DNA of 64,000 nt from CAYRJD01 sp965205925 (GTDB lineage: Bacteria; Actinomycetota; Acidimicrobiia; Acidimicrobiales; Poriferisodalaceae). The first letter of the stretch is position 1, and every line of letters starts with the position of its first letter. The notes beneath the pieces were generated by a model that was given only the letters and a program-made list of their open reading frames with translations, did not search any database and was not told where the DNA came from. The stretch spans positions 372,001 through 436,000 of the forward strand of contig OZ242183.1 of the NCBI GenBank assembly GCA_965205925.1, read 5' to 3'. Below are positions 25,464-33,521 of the stretch, one piece after another. Both the position numbers and the translations under genes were made by a program.

Positions 25464-25483
25464 TTACCCACAAGTTATTCACA
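25464..25483 (+). promoter_or_regulatory. Pair of DnaA-box-like sites between cwlM and parB
   Basis: TTACCCACA (25464-25472) and TTATTCACA (25475-25483) each match eight of nine bases of the DnaA box TTATCCACA, have the same orientation and lie 11 bases apart. The second overlaps an inverted repeat, CACAAG...CTTGTG (25469-25489), that could also act as a terminator stem for the convergent genes. Confidence 0.4.
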
Positions 25484-25573
25484 CTTGTGCGCAACCCACT
25501 ACTTGAAGTTTAAACATCACGGGTTCATTCTGTCGGAGTTTGCCAAACCTTAAAGTAATGATTTAGGTTGTGA

Positions 25574-26473
25574 TTACGTCTGCGGCACGCCCAAGATCGC
25601 TGAAATTCTCGTAAGATCCTCTAAACCAGCAAAGCGAATTTGGATTTGCCCTGTTCCTGACCTCATTTTGACACTTACCTGGGTTGACAGCAGCTCTTCC
25701 AGTAATACTGCGGTTTCCAATAGGGCAGTAGCATGCTCAGAAGACACTTGAGAGAGCTTTTTGGCGTTGGATCTGCCATTTTCACTACTTATTTCGTCAT
25801 CAGCAGACCGCGAGGCTGTCCGGACCGCATTTTCGACGTCTCGAACCGACCAGTTTTGCTTAACTGTCTGATTTGCTAGTGAGTTTTGCAGTTCTTGGTC
25901 ATCAGTTCCAAGCAAAGCGCGTGCATGTCCTGCCGAAAGTGATCCTCTCTGGAGCAATTGTTGAACCGGTGCTGGCAGACCTAACAGACGTAGAGCATTT
26001 GTGATAGTCGCGCGACTTTTACCCAAACGCTCCCCTACTTGCGCATGTGTTAGTCCGAAATCGTCTTTCAGTTGCTGAAATGCGGCTGCTTCTTCTAAGG
26101 CACCCAGATCCTCGCGATGAACGTTCTCGATAATCGCGTTTACCAAGCTTGATTCATCGTCAGAATCTTTAACTACTGCGGGAATAGTGGCTATACCGGC
26201 CTGTTTTGCCGCTCGCCAACGCCGCTCGCCGGCGATGATCTCAAACCGGCCTGTCCCAGCAACCGCTCGCACCACTATTGGCTGTAATACGCCGACAGAC
26301 TTTATCGAGTTCGCCAAGCTTGTTAAAGAATCAACATCAAAATAGCGGCGCGGCTGCAAATGGCTTACTTCTATTTGTGCAAGCAAGATCTCTCTGTAGA
26401 CGCTGTCATTGCTCGGTATTAGGGCGCCGAGCCCCTTTCCCAGCCCTACTGTCTTTGCGTTCATTTCATTCAC
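25574..26473 (-). CDS. parB: Chromosome partitioning protein ParB
   Basis: A 299-residue CTPase that loads at parS and slides to form the partition complex. The N-terminus has LGKGLGALIP, the ParA-interacting basic patch. The CTP-binding motif GERRWRAAKQAG and ENVHREDLGALEEA are present. The helix-turn-helix HAQVGERLGKSRATITNALRLL near residue 145 reads parS. A Ser/Asp-rich linker leads to a C-terminal dimerisation domain. Its ATG overlaps the parA stop by four bases. Confidence 0.96.
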   Translation of the reverse strand: MNEMNAKTVGLGKGLGALIPSNDSVYREILLAQIEVSHLQPRRYFDVDSLTSLANSIKSVGVLQPIVVRAVAGTGRFEIIAGERRWRAAKQAGIATIPAVVKDSDDESSLVNAIIENVHREDLGALEEAAAFQQLKDDFGLTHAQVGERLGKSRATITNALRLLGLPAPVQQLLQRGSLSAGHARALLGTDDQELQNSLANQTVKQNWSVRDVENAVRTASRSADDEISSENGRSNAKKLSQVSSEHATALLETAVLLEELLSTQVSVKMRSGTGQIQIRFAGLEDLTRISAILGVPQT

Positions 26474-27285
26474 CCTAGTTCTGTAGAGCTTGATTCTGAG
26501 GGTATTTTGGAGTTGATAGCAATGACTTCTCGATCAAGGATTTCTTGTGCTAAAGCTCGGTAAGCCTCAGACCCTCGGCTAGTTTTTGCGTACTCCGTCA
26601 CTGGCAAGCCATAGCTAGGGGCTTCGGTGATGCGTACCGAGCGAGGAATCACGACATCGCAAACAACATCGCCAAAATGTTCTCGTACTTCCTGTACTAC
26701 CTGTGCAGCTAGGCGTATTCGAGAATCGAACATGACCATGACAAGGGCCGTGACCTGTAACTCAGGATTGATGCTTTGCTGTATAAGCCCAACGTTGTGG
26801 ACTAACTGCCCCAGACCTTCTAACGCGTAGTACTCACACTGAACGGGGACTATCACCTCTTTAGCCGCGGTAAGACTGTTCACGGTCAATAAGCCCAACG
26901 AAGGCGGGCAGTCAAGAATGATAAAATCGTACACATCAAGGAGCGGCAATAGCGCTTGGCGTAGTTTCGTTTCACGACTGAAGGCAGATACGAGTTCAAG
27001 TTCAGCGCCGGCGAGTTCCATTCGAGAAGGTGCTACAAAAAGATTCATAACACTGGTCGAAACGATGCAGTCCTTCATCTCGGCATTACCAAGGAGAACC
27101 TGATACATCGTGACATTCAGATCACGTGGATCAACACCCACACCGGTAGCAGCATTGCCTTGTGGATCAAGATCCACTAAAAGAGTTCGTAGTCCTTTTT
27201 CAGCAAATGAGGCGGCCAGATTGACTGCAGTGGTGGTCTTTCCAACGCCGCCTTTTTGGTTTGCAACGGCCAGCACACGTGCCAC
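26470..27285 (-). CDS. parA: Chromosome partitioning ATPase ParA
   Basis: A 271-residue deviant Walker-A ATPase that positions ParB-parS complexes. KGGVGKTTTAVNLA begins near residue 10 with the signature lysine; FIILDCPPSLGLLTVNSL is Walker B, and DLDPQGNAATGVG switch I. I placed the start at GTG 27285, which has GGGAG five bases upstream; a TTG four codons earlier lacks a ribosome binding site. It is in an operon with parB, with parS 110 bases upstream. Confidence 0.96.
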   Translation of the reverse strand: MARVLAVANQKGGVGKTTTAVNLAASFAEKGLRTLLVDLDPQGNAATGVGVDPRDLNVTMYQVLLGNAEMKDCIVSTSVMNLFVAPSRMELAGAELELVSAFSRETKLRQALLPLLDVYDFIILDCPPSLGLLTVNSLTAAKEVIVPVQCEYYALEGLGQLVHNVGLIQQSINPELQVTALVMVMFDSRIRLAAQVVQEVREHFGDVVCDVVIPRSVRITEAPSYGLPVTEYAKTSRGSEAYRALAQEILDREVIAINSKIPSESSSTELG

Positions 27286-27394
27286 ACGATCTCCCAAGTT
27301 TTGGCAACGGATGAGTCTTTGGCTGCGTCTGCGAAACCAACTAGGCGGAGACTACACGGAAAAATCTGTCAGGTGGCTGGTGATTTCATAATCA

Positions 27395-27410
27395 TGTTTC
27401 ACGTGAAACA
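27395..27410. other. parS: parS centromere site
   Basis: TGTTTCACGTGAAACA is a perfect match to the 16-bp bacterial parS consensus, flanked symmetrically by A and T. It lies between parA and the divergent rsmG, about 6 kb from oriC. I found no second exact copy in the window. The 200-base gap around it holds no gene. Confidence 0.97.
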
Positions 27411-27489
27411 TCTAGTCGAGCGGATAGTGAGCTATCACTGATTTGAGTGATTAGAACGTTTGTTCGATACCCTGTCTTGAACGCGCAAG

Positions 27490-27507
27490 GCGAGCGCTTA
27501 GGCTCGC
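27490..27507 (+). promoter_or_regulatory. Hairpin directly ahead of the rsmG start
   Basis: GCGAGC, loop GCTTAG, GCTCGC form a perfect 6-bp GC-rich stem ending six bases before the rsmG ATG. No Shine-Dalgarno sequence is free in front of the start. The hairpin may limit initiation or mark a processed 5' end. Confidence 0.35.
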
Positions 27508-27513
27508 GAAACA

Positions 27514-28197
27514 ATGACTTCTGCTGAAGACTCTCGCCTCGAAGCCAGCTTTGAGCGCGCGCAAGCACAAGGCTTCCTCGGAAAAGGCTCCACTGCCAAG
27601 CACATACTTCATGCACGCGCACATGCCAGCGTTGCATTTCGTGAAGTCGTGCTATCAGCAACACCGACGGACGATCAAGACACACGTACTACCGTCGATC
27701 AAAGCGATCAAATCAAGTGCCTTGATTTAGGTGCTGGTGGGGGAGTGCCTGGTCTAGTCATTGCGTTCGATCATTCGACGATCACCATGACATTGCTTGA
27801 ACGGTCTGATCGTCGTTGCGAATTTTTGACATCAGAAGTGCTTGAGCTAGGCCTATCGAACACCGTGAATGTGGTGTGTGCCGATGCAGCAGAAGCAGCT
27901 CACGATGAAGCCCACCGAGAAAACTACGACTTCGTCTTAAGCCGCTCCTTCGGTCGACCGTGCGCGGTAGCAGAATGTGGCGCCGGACTAGTAATCCCAG
28001 GCGGTGAGCTAGTAGTAAGTGAGCCGCCGACAAACGATCCAGCGCGCTGGCCCACTGGGCCACTAGCCGAGCTTGGGTTTGAACTCAGCGAAATTACCAC
28101 CTCCATGCCGCATTTTGCCGTGCTCCGAAAGACTGATCTTTGCCCGGTTGATGTCCCTAGACAGTGGAACAAAATCGTTAAGCAGCCTCTGTATTAG
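27514..28197 (+). CDS. rsmG: 16S rRNA (guanine-N7) methyltransferase RsmG (GidB)
   Basis: A 227-residue SAM-dependent methyltransferase that modifies G527 of 16S rRNA; loss gives low-level streptomycin resistance in several bacteria. The SAM motif is LDLGAGGGVPGL (about 70-81), followed by LLERSDRRCEFL and FVLSRSFGRP, the family's conserved Ser-Arg segment. It is more divergent than most RsmG proteins, but context supports it: between jag and parA. Unusually it is on the opposite strand to all those neighbours. Its stop overlaps the convergent jag stop by four bases. Confidence 0.87.
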   Translation: MTSAEDSRLEASFERAQAQGFLGKGSTAKHILHARAHASVAFREVVLSATPTDDQDTRTTVDQSDQIKCLDLGAGGGVPGLVIAFDHSTITMTLLERSDRRCEFLTSEVLELGLSNTVNVVCADAAEAAHDEAHRENYDFVLSRSFGRPCAVAECGAGLVIPGGELVVSEPPTNDPARWPTGPLAELGFELSEITTSMPHFAVLRKTDLCPVDVPRQWNKIVKQPLY

Positions 28198-28715
28198 GCG
28201 CCAGCAGCAGGCGAAACCACCACACGACGGCGTGGCTCGTCACCAACAGAAATAGTCGTTACTCCGTCAATCTGGTTGATCACGTCGTGAACAACCTTGC
28301 GGTCGGCCGCACTCATTGGTTCAAGCCCACGCTCAGTGCCATTGGCCTTAACACTTTCGGCCAACTCTCGTACATAGGCCTCAAGTGCTTCACGGCGGCG
28401 ATAACGATACCCACCAACATCCACACGTAAACGAGCACGACTACCAGCGGGAAGCTTTCGCTGCATCATGGTTTTGCAAACTTCATGCAAGGCCGAGATG
28501 TGTCGCCCACGTGGGCCGATCAGCGGGCCAAGTTCGGCAGGTTCACCGACCAGATTTACTTCGAAACCCAGCTCGTCGGTGCCCACAATCTCAGCGGTTC
28601 CATTCACGCCGAATGCGGCAGTTAAGCCATTAACGAAATCGAGCACCATCTTTTGCTGAGCATCAAAATCCATGCTTGGGGCATCAGTAGTCGTATCAGA
28701 AGTTTCCATGGACAT
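28194..28715 (-). CDS. jag: KH-R3H RNA-binding protein (Jag/KhpB core)
   Basis: A 173-residue single-strand nucleic-acid-binding protein. A type II KH domain with the GxxG-type loop GPLIGPRGRHISALHEV lies at about residues 62-78, and an R3H domain with MSAADRKVVHDVI at about 134-146. The usual N-terminal Jag_N domain is absent; it is encoded by the separate gene just upstream. GAGG precedes the ATG at 28715. In Firmicutes KhpB pairs with KhpA to control division and cell-wall elongation and is phosphorylated by PASTA kinases; that role is only inferred here. Confidence 0.92.
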   Translation of the reverse strand: MSMETSDTTTDAPSMDFDAQQKMVLDFVNGLTAAFGVNGTAEIVGTDELGFEVNLVGEPAELGPLIGPRGRHISALHEVCKTMMQRKLPAGSRARLRVDVGGYRYRRREALEAYVRELAESVKANGTERGLEPMSAADRKVVHDVINQIDGVTTISVGDEPRRRVVVSPAAGA

Positions 28716-28747
28716 GTTTGGTTCCTCGCCGGCTATCTAAGCCCTAC

Positions 28748-29206
28748 CTAGGTAAGCCTACGGGTACGCGTGCTTCCTTCGGTTGGAGATGAGCCTGGCG
28801 TTGGACTCTGCGAACTGGTCGATGAAGACGATTTCGGTGCAGAAGTTTCTGCTTGCCTAGATGGTGGTCGCTTACCGGATCGATTGCCCTTCGAAGCGTT
28901 GCGACTACTTGCATTGCGACTACTCGAACGGTTGGCAGGTTTACCTCCGCGCGCCCTTGACTTGCGTGGGTTGCGATCATTAGAGGAACGTCGTCTAGTG
29001 GAAGATCTGTCACCTGATTGCTCGCCACCCCCAGGCTTGATCCGCGCACGCACCCGAGCAGGAACATCACGTCGTAGAAATCGGCCAACACGTCTTGGTT
29101 GATCCAATACTTCAATCTCTGCCTCATCAGACAGAACACCCAAACGATCGATGGCTTGCTTGCGGGCACCATCAACGGTATCTGCGTTAACGATTATCCA
29201 TTCCAT
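28748..29206 (-). CDS. Free-standing Jag_N domain with a long basic Ser-rich tail
   Basis: A 152-residue protein. Residues 1-58 match the Jag_N domain that normally begins Jag/KhpB: an ALTVEEA-like start (ADTVDGARKQAIDRLGV), DEAEIEVLDQPRRVG and PARVRARIKP. The remaining 90 residues are low-complexity, rich in Ser, Arg, Asn and Lys, and probably disordered and RNA-binding. The gene lies 12 bases after the yidC stop and 32 bases before the KH-R3H gene, so together they rebuild a complete Jag in two chains. The first residue is clear: the ATG at 29206. Confidence 0.8.
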   Translation of the reverse strand: MEWIIVNADTVDGARKQAIDRLGVLSDEAEIEVLDQPRRVGRFLRRDVPARVRARIKPGGGEQSGDRSSTRRRSSNDRNPRKSRARGGKPANRSSSRNASSRNASKGNRSGKRPPSRQAETSAPKSSSSTSSQSPTPGSSPTEGSTRTRRLT

Positions 29207-29218
29207 AGAAATGCTCTG

Positions 29219-30544
29219 CTAGCGCTTCTTGCGCTTGCGACCATCGCCAGCTGTGCGCCGGCTTTGAATCGGTTTCGGTGTCTCTTTGCCGTTATTACTA
29301 GCAGCAGCTTGACCATTCGTTCCGCGACCAAAGAACCTTCGGCGGGGTTTGTCCGTCAGCCCTTTGTTCGTTGGCGCAGTTGCTTCGGTATCAGACACAG
29401 TGTCTTTTGAAATCCCGTTACCGGCCTTCTCACCCGCTGAGGCTTTTTTGCCGGTGCTGGTTTTGCTGCTGTTATTGCTGTTTGATTTATGGTTTTGGTG
29501 CTTGGATTGGCGAGGCTTTGCCTGGCGAGGTTTGGGAACACGAGCAGTCCCTATTTCGCCGCCCGTTCCGGACACGCGGCGCGCAGCACTGCGCGCCGCT
29601 CTTTCAGCTAGTCGCTGTTGCTCGGCATCACGCGCCTTGCGCGAACGCTCATTCACAACTTCAGACACCTCTATATCAGGCCTTTCCGGCTCGGCTGGCT
29701 TGTCAGAACCACCTGGTGGAGTTCCAGATGTTGCCTCGACATCAATAAGCGACGGTCCAGTATCAGACACTGACGAAAGCGAGCGATGAATGTATGCCTG
29801 CTGCCCTATGCGATAAAGCGAAGACGCCACGAAGTACACAGCCAGGGCTGATTCCACAAGAAAACTGAACACCGGCAGCATGAACGGAAGTACCTTCATC
29901 ATCACTTCCATCTGTCGGTTGGGCGTGGCAGCTCCAACTCTGCGAGCTTTCATTTGACGTTGTTGAAACCAGGCCAAACCGAAGGTCACAAGTATCAACG
30001 CCAAATAGGGGAGCGCGTCCACAAAACTCTCACGCAACACATCGTTGGCGGAACGTGCCAAGTCCATGCCAAACGAACGCATCTCACTTTCTCTGACCAA
30101 GTCCTGGTACAACTGTGAATCAGAGTTCAAATACTGAGGACAGAACCCAGACGCACCCGCGCAGCTATCAGTAGTGGTGTTTTCTGCGGTCAGACCTCTA
30201 ACCACCCGGTACAACACAAAGAAAATGGGAATCTGAACCAGCGTTGGCAAGCAACCACCCAACGGATTAACGCCGTTGGCCTGATACAGCTTCATCATCT
30301 CTTCGTTGAGCTTTTGGCGATCTCCGCGGTGCAGAGCCTGCAGCCGCTTTATCTCAGGTTGAATCGTTGACATTTGCATCATCGACCGCGTGCCCTTGAT
30401 CGTGAGTGGCGTAAACACGATCATGATCGTCAACGTCAGTCCAACAATGGCTAAGGCATAGGCATTGTTTCCGACTAAACCATCAAACAGGTCATAAAAG
30501 AAAGCAAGCACCCACGCCAACCCGCTGAAGAATGGATCAAACAT
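29219..30544 (-). CDS. yidC: Membrane protein insertase YidC
   Basis: A 441-residue YidC/Oxa1 insertase that places proteins in the cytoplasmic membrane alone or with SecYEG. The Gram-positive-type short N-terminus leads to the first core helix (ALAIVGLTLTIMIVFTPLTI), with GTRSMMQMSTIQPEIKRLQ and YQANGVNPLGGCLPTLVQIPIFFVLYRV, then three further helices. The C-terminal 180 residues form a long hydrophilic tail rich in Arg, Lys, Ser and Asn, ending KRKKR, which may contact ribosomes. The start ATG overlaps the yidD stop by one base. Confidence 0.96.
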   Translation of the reverse strand: MFDPFFSGLAWVLAFFYDLFDGLVGNNAYALAIVGLTLTIMIVFTPLTIKGTRSMMQMSTIQPEIKRLQALHRGDRQKLNEEMMKLYQANGVNPLGGCLPTLVQIPIFFVLYRVVRGLTAENTTTDSCAGASGFCPQYLNSDSQLYQDLVRESEMRSFGMDLARSANDVLRESFVDALPYLALILVTFGLAWFQQRQMKARRVGAATPNRQMEVMMKVLPFMLPVFSFLVESALAVYFVASSLYRIGQQAYIHRSLSSVSDTGPSLIDVEATSGTPPGGSDKPAEPERPDIEVSEVVNERSRKARDAEQQRLAERAARSAARRVSGTGGEIGTARVPKPRQAKPRQSKHQNHKSNSNNSSKTSTGKKASAGEKAGNGISKDTVSDTEATAPTNKGLTDKPRRRFFGRGTNGQAAASNNGKETPKPIQSRRTAGDGRKRKKR

Positions 30545-30825
30545 CAGACCTCTTTTGCACTGTGCTGTAACTCAGCAGAATTCGCGCGGCTGTCGCTCAG
30601 TGGGACAGGATCAAACCCAAGCCCTCCCCACGGATGGCAGCGCGCAAGCCGTCGAATGGAGTACCAGGTTCCCCTGATCGCTCCGTGCATTTCAATGGCT
30701 TCGAGCGCGTACTCCGAGCAAGTTGGATCATACCGACATACGGGAGGGCGAAATCGTGGGAAGGCTCGATAGCCCTTCACCAAGATCTGCAGCACAGCGG
30801 CAACCGGGCGGCGCGATTTGTTCAC
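30544..30825 (-). CDS. yidD: Membrane protein insertion efficiency factor YidD
   Basis: A 93-residue YidD homologue. The core VKGYRAFPRFRPPVCRYDPTCSEYALEAI and HPWGGLGFDPVP are diagnostic, including the conserved cysteines. It aids YidC-dependent insertion and sits in its usual place between rnpA and yidC. Confidence 0.96.
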   Translation of the reverse strand: MNKSRRPVAAVLQILVKGYRAFPRFRPPVCRYDPTCSEYALEAIEMHGAIRGTWYSIRRLARCHPWGGLGFDPVPLSDSRANSAELQHSAKEV

Positions 30826-30834
30826 TGGATTGTC

Positions 30835-31191
30835 TTAGGCACGGGCAGACGCCGGTTTTGCTTGTGTCGTTTTAGTCAGGATCGTTTCTAGGTCACTACA
30901 AACCATGCGATAAGAAATAGTGCCCGTACTAGCAATCGCTCCTCGTGTTCCAACCAGAAACCGGCCAAGCGGCAAGACGGTTTTCAACTCAGTTAGCGCA
31001 GCACGAAGACGTCGCCGCAAACGGTTCCTTTGCACGGCGGTGCCATAGTGAGAATTCACAGCAAACGCCACTCGTGGTCTGCCTAGCGTCGCGTCCATAG
31101 CCGAGCGCACCCACAACGCATCGCCATTGACCCGGCGGCTGTGCCGCAGCAACTCAAAATCAGACAAGCCGCAGCTATCAAACGCCTTCAT
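30835..31191 (-). CDS. rnpA: Ribonuclease P protein component
   Basis: A 118-residue basic protein that helps the RNase P RNA remove tRNA 5' leaders. The RNR motif AVQRNRLRRRLRAAL lies near residues 52-66, preceded by RVAFAVNSHYG. It is 27 bases downstream of rpmH and 9 bases upstream of yidD. Confidence 0.94.
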   Translation of the reverse strand: MKAFDSCGLSDFELLRHSRRVNGDALWVRSAMDATLGRPRVAFAVNSHYGTAVQRNRLRRRLRAALTELKTVLPLGRFLVGTRGAIASTGTISYRMVCSDLETILTKTTQAKPASARA

Positions 31192-31218
31192 CGCAAAGTC
31201 AAGGCGAGGTCTGGCTGC

Positions 31219-31353
31219 TCACGCGCTGAGCTTGCTCCGTCCTCTACGACGTCGCGCCTGGAGCACCGAGCGTCCAGCTTTAGTCGCCATACGCCGACGA
31301 AACCCATGCTTACGCGCGCGGCGGCGAGTGTTTGGTTGGTAAGTGCGTTTCAC
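31219..31353 (-). CDS. rpmH: 50S ribosomal protein L34
   Basis: A 44-residue L34 (MKRTYQPNTRRRARKHGF, RRMATKAGRSVL, ending RRRRGRSKLSA). The start is GTG at 31353, with GGAGA seven bases upstream. It is the first gene of the leftward rpmH-rnpA-yidD-yidC-jag operon and divergent from dnaA. Confidence 0.96.
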   Translation of the reverse strand: MKRTYQPNTRRRARKHGFRRRMATKAGRSVLQARRRRGRSKLSA

Positions 31354-31692
31354 TCTGCAGTCTCCACTGTGTCCACGTCAAGATCTAAATCAAGCCCAGC
31401 TCATGAGCCCTGCAACTTGAGTGCATCCAAGGCTAGAGGCAGCTGACAAGATATCGCGCAAGCCGCTGCGGCTACCCCCTCAACAGCATTTGCGCGAAGG
31501 CGCAAAACATCATAAGTTGCGCACCCCGATCTCTAACGGGTCTTACTAAAGCACCCTGGTAAAACCTGTTGCAAGTTTCAAGGCTTTGTAGGTCATACGT
31601 TGCGTAGGTCATACATTGCGATCGGTTCTCTAGCAAACCAACAACAATCAAGAGCAATACCTCTATGAACCGAACCCCAAAGAATCGAACAA
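31354..31692. other. rpmH-dnaA intergenic region (339 bp)
   Basis: No gene is visible. It must hold the divergent promoters of rpmH and dnaA. Two structures stand out: a perfect 7-bp hairpin TTTGCGC-GAAG-GCGCAAA at 31489-31506, and two tandem 16-bp copies of GTAGGTCATACRTTGC at 31588-31619, about 75-105 bases before dnaA. I see no good DnaA boxes here, so the origin is on the other side of dnaA. Confidence 0.7.
31588..31619 (+). repeat. Tandem 16-bp repeat upstream of dnaA
   Basis: GTAGGTCATACGTTGC (31588-31603) is followed directly by GTAGGTCATACATTGC (31604-31619), with one base difference. The location in the dnaA upstream region suggests two adjacent sites for a regulator of dnaA; the protein is unknown. 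Confidence 0.6.
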
Positions 31693-33177
31693 ATGTCAAA
31701 AAGTGACATCACCACTACCGGACTGGCACCCGACTCCAAAGGTGCTGCGCTTTGGGATCACTGCTACGAGACATTAAAAGAAGAAAGCAACGAGCCTGGG
31801 TGGATGACGTGTCTGCGGTACCTGCACGCAATGGAAGTCGATGAAAACCGCGTCCTGCTAGCAGTACCAACAGAGAACATGCGAACACGTGTTTACGACC
31901 GTTTTTACCGGTTGTTGCTGGCTGCGTTGGCAGAGGCAGGAATTGAAAACGCTGAGGTGGAAATTGCGGTGCGAGAAGATCTACCGCCGCTAGCTGACAA
32001 CAACATCGCTTTACAAACCGATATGACCGAGGCATTCAGCGCGGCAGCAGAGCAGGAACATCGATTTCAAGATGGTGAGGCCTCGGCACCAGCCGCTGAG
32101 AGCTCGCAAACGCAAAGCGCACTATCGGCGAGCCAAAACAAACCCGCTTCTTACGGCGATCCTTACGCGTTCGAAAATTTTGTAGTCGGCTCCAGCAACA
32201 GGTTCGCATTCGCCGCGGCGTTGTCCGTGGCCGAGGATCCGGTAAGCAACTACAACCCCCTTTTCATCCACTCAAATCCTGGTCTTGGCAAGACTCACTT
32301 GCTGCGAGCCATATCACTGTTCATTCGCACACATCACAAAAAAACCAGGGTTCACTACGTCACGACCGAGACATTTCTAAACGAGTTCGTCGATGGGATG
32401 ACCAACCGGCATAAAGATTTTAAAAAGCGGTACCGCGATGTAGACGTGTTGTTGCTAGATGACGTTCAGATCGTCGAAGGCAAAGAGGGCTTTCAAGATG
32501 AGCTCTTCCACACCTTTAACGACTTGCACGCAAACAACAACCAGATTGTCTTTTCTTCAGATCGTCACCCCCACAACCTTTCTAAGCTTCCCGACCGCTT
32601 GCGTAGCCGTTTTGCAGGCGGTCTCACCGTTGATATTCAGCCACCGGAATTTGAAACCCGCTTAGCCATCCTGCGGCACAAGCTTGCAACCTCACAACGG
32701 AACGGTGCCGGCAAAAAAGTCTTAGACGATGTGTTAATGCTCGTTGCGGAGAAAATCACCAACAACATTCGCGAGTTAGAGGGTGCTCTAACACGGATAA
32801 CCGCTTACAGCAATCTCACAAACTCAACCCTCTCATGCGAACAAGCGCGCGAGATCCTTGGAGAGCTGTTAGCGGACGAGGCGAAAAGGATTACGCCCCA
32901 GCTAATAATCGAAACCACGGTCACACAGTTGGGCTACTCGGCTAAAGCTCTCAGTAGTCCCGATCGGCAAAAGCCACTGGTGCGCGCACGTCACACGTGC
33001 ATGTATGTGATGCGGGAACTCACCGACCTGAGCTACCCAGCTATCGCTGAGCATTTTGGAAGTCGCGACCACAGCAGCGTGATGCACGGTGTCAAAAAAA
33101 TTGGTGACGAAATGCACGAGGACAAGCAGTTGTTCAACCAAGTCGGCTCACTAATCAACAAAATCAAAGCGACATAA
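31693..33177 (+). CDS. dnaA: Chromosomal replication initiator DnaA
   Basis: A 494-residue initiator that opens oriC. Domain I is at about 15-95 and an acidic, Ser/Ala-rich domain II at 100-150. The AAA+ domain III has Walker A NPGLGKTH (195-202), Walker B VLLLDDVQ, sensor I and RLRSRF. The DNA-binding domain IV ends with the DnaA signature HFGSRDHSSVMHGVKKI. The ATG at 31693 has only weak upstream complementarity to rRNA. It is followed by oriC and dnaN. Confidence 0.97.
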   Translation: MSKSDITTTGLAPDSKGAALWDHCYETLKEESNEPGWMTCLRYLHAMEVDENRVLLAVPTENMRTRVYDRFYRLLLAALAEAGIENAEVEIAVREDLPPLADNNIALQTDMTEAFSAAAEQEHRFQDGEASAPAAESSQTQSALSASQNKPASYGDPYAFENFVVGSSNRFAFAAALSVAEDPVSNYNPLFIHSNPGLGKTHLLRAISLFIRTHHKKTRVHYVTTETFLNEFVDGMTNRHKDFKKRYRDVDVLLLDDVQIVEGKEGFQDELFHTFNDLHANNNQIVFSSDRHPHNLSKLPDRLRSRFAGGLTVDIQPPEFETRLAILRHKLATSQRNGAGKKVLDDVLMLVAEKITNNIRELEGALTRITAYSNLTNSTLSCEQAREILGELLADEAKRITPQLIIETTVTQLGYSAKALSSPDRQKPLVRARHTCMYVMRELTDLSYPAIAEHFGSRDHSSVMHGVKKIGDEMHEDKQLFNQVGSLINKIKAT

Positions 33178-33521
33178 GTCCTTGCGCACAATGGCTGAAA
33201 AATCTGGGTATAACTGCCCTGTTATCCGCTGCCCAGGCACTAATGTCAGCGTGATGCCGATCGCCCTGTGGACACTGTGAACACCCTGTGGACGGCCAAT
33301 GCCAGACTGGTGGTGGCTCGCAAGCACCTATCCACTTTCCACAGGCCCTACTACTACGACTATAAATAAATAAGCAAATGCTTGACAGTCACAGCAGCCA
33401 GACCCATGGATAAGTTCAGCGGGTACGACAAATACAACCAGAGCGCGCCAGCGGTAGCTAAGCCTGTGCTATCTCGTACTGAGATGACAAAGCTGAAGCC
33501 AAAGATGAGGAACCGAAAACA
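33178..33521. other. oriC: Chromosomal origin oriC (dnaA-dnaN region)
   Basis: The 344-base gene-free gap holds a cluster of DnaA-box-like nonamers: TTATCCGCT (33222), GTGTCCACA (minus, 33267-33275), CCGTCCACA (minus, 33287-33295), CTATCCACT (33328), CTTTCCACA (33335) and TTATCCATG (minus, 33405-33413). The two minus-strand boxes are part of CCCTGTGGAC repeated exactly 20 bases apart. An AT-rich stretch (CTATAAATAAATAAGC, 33360-33375) is a candidate unwinding element. None of the boxes is perfect. The position between dnaA and dnaN is the standard actinobacterial one. Confidence 0.85.

Noticed and set aside
29349..29789. A 146-residue plus-strand frame over the yidC tail
   Set aside because: Antisense shadow of a low-complexity Arg/Lys/Ser-rich coding region.
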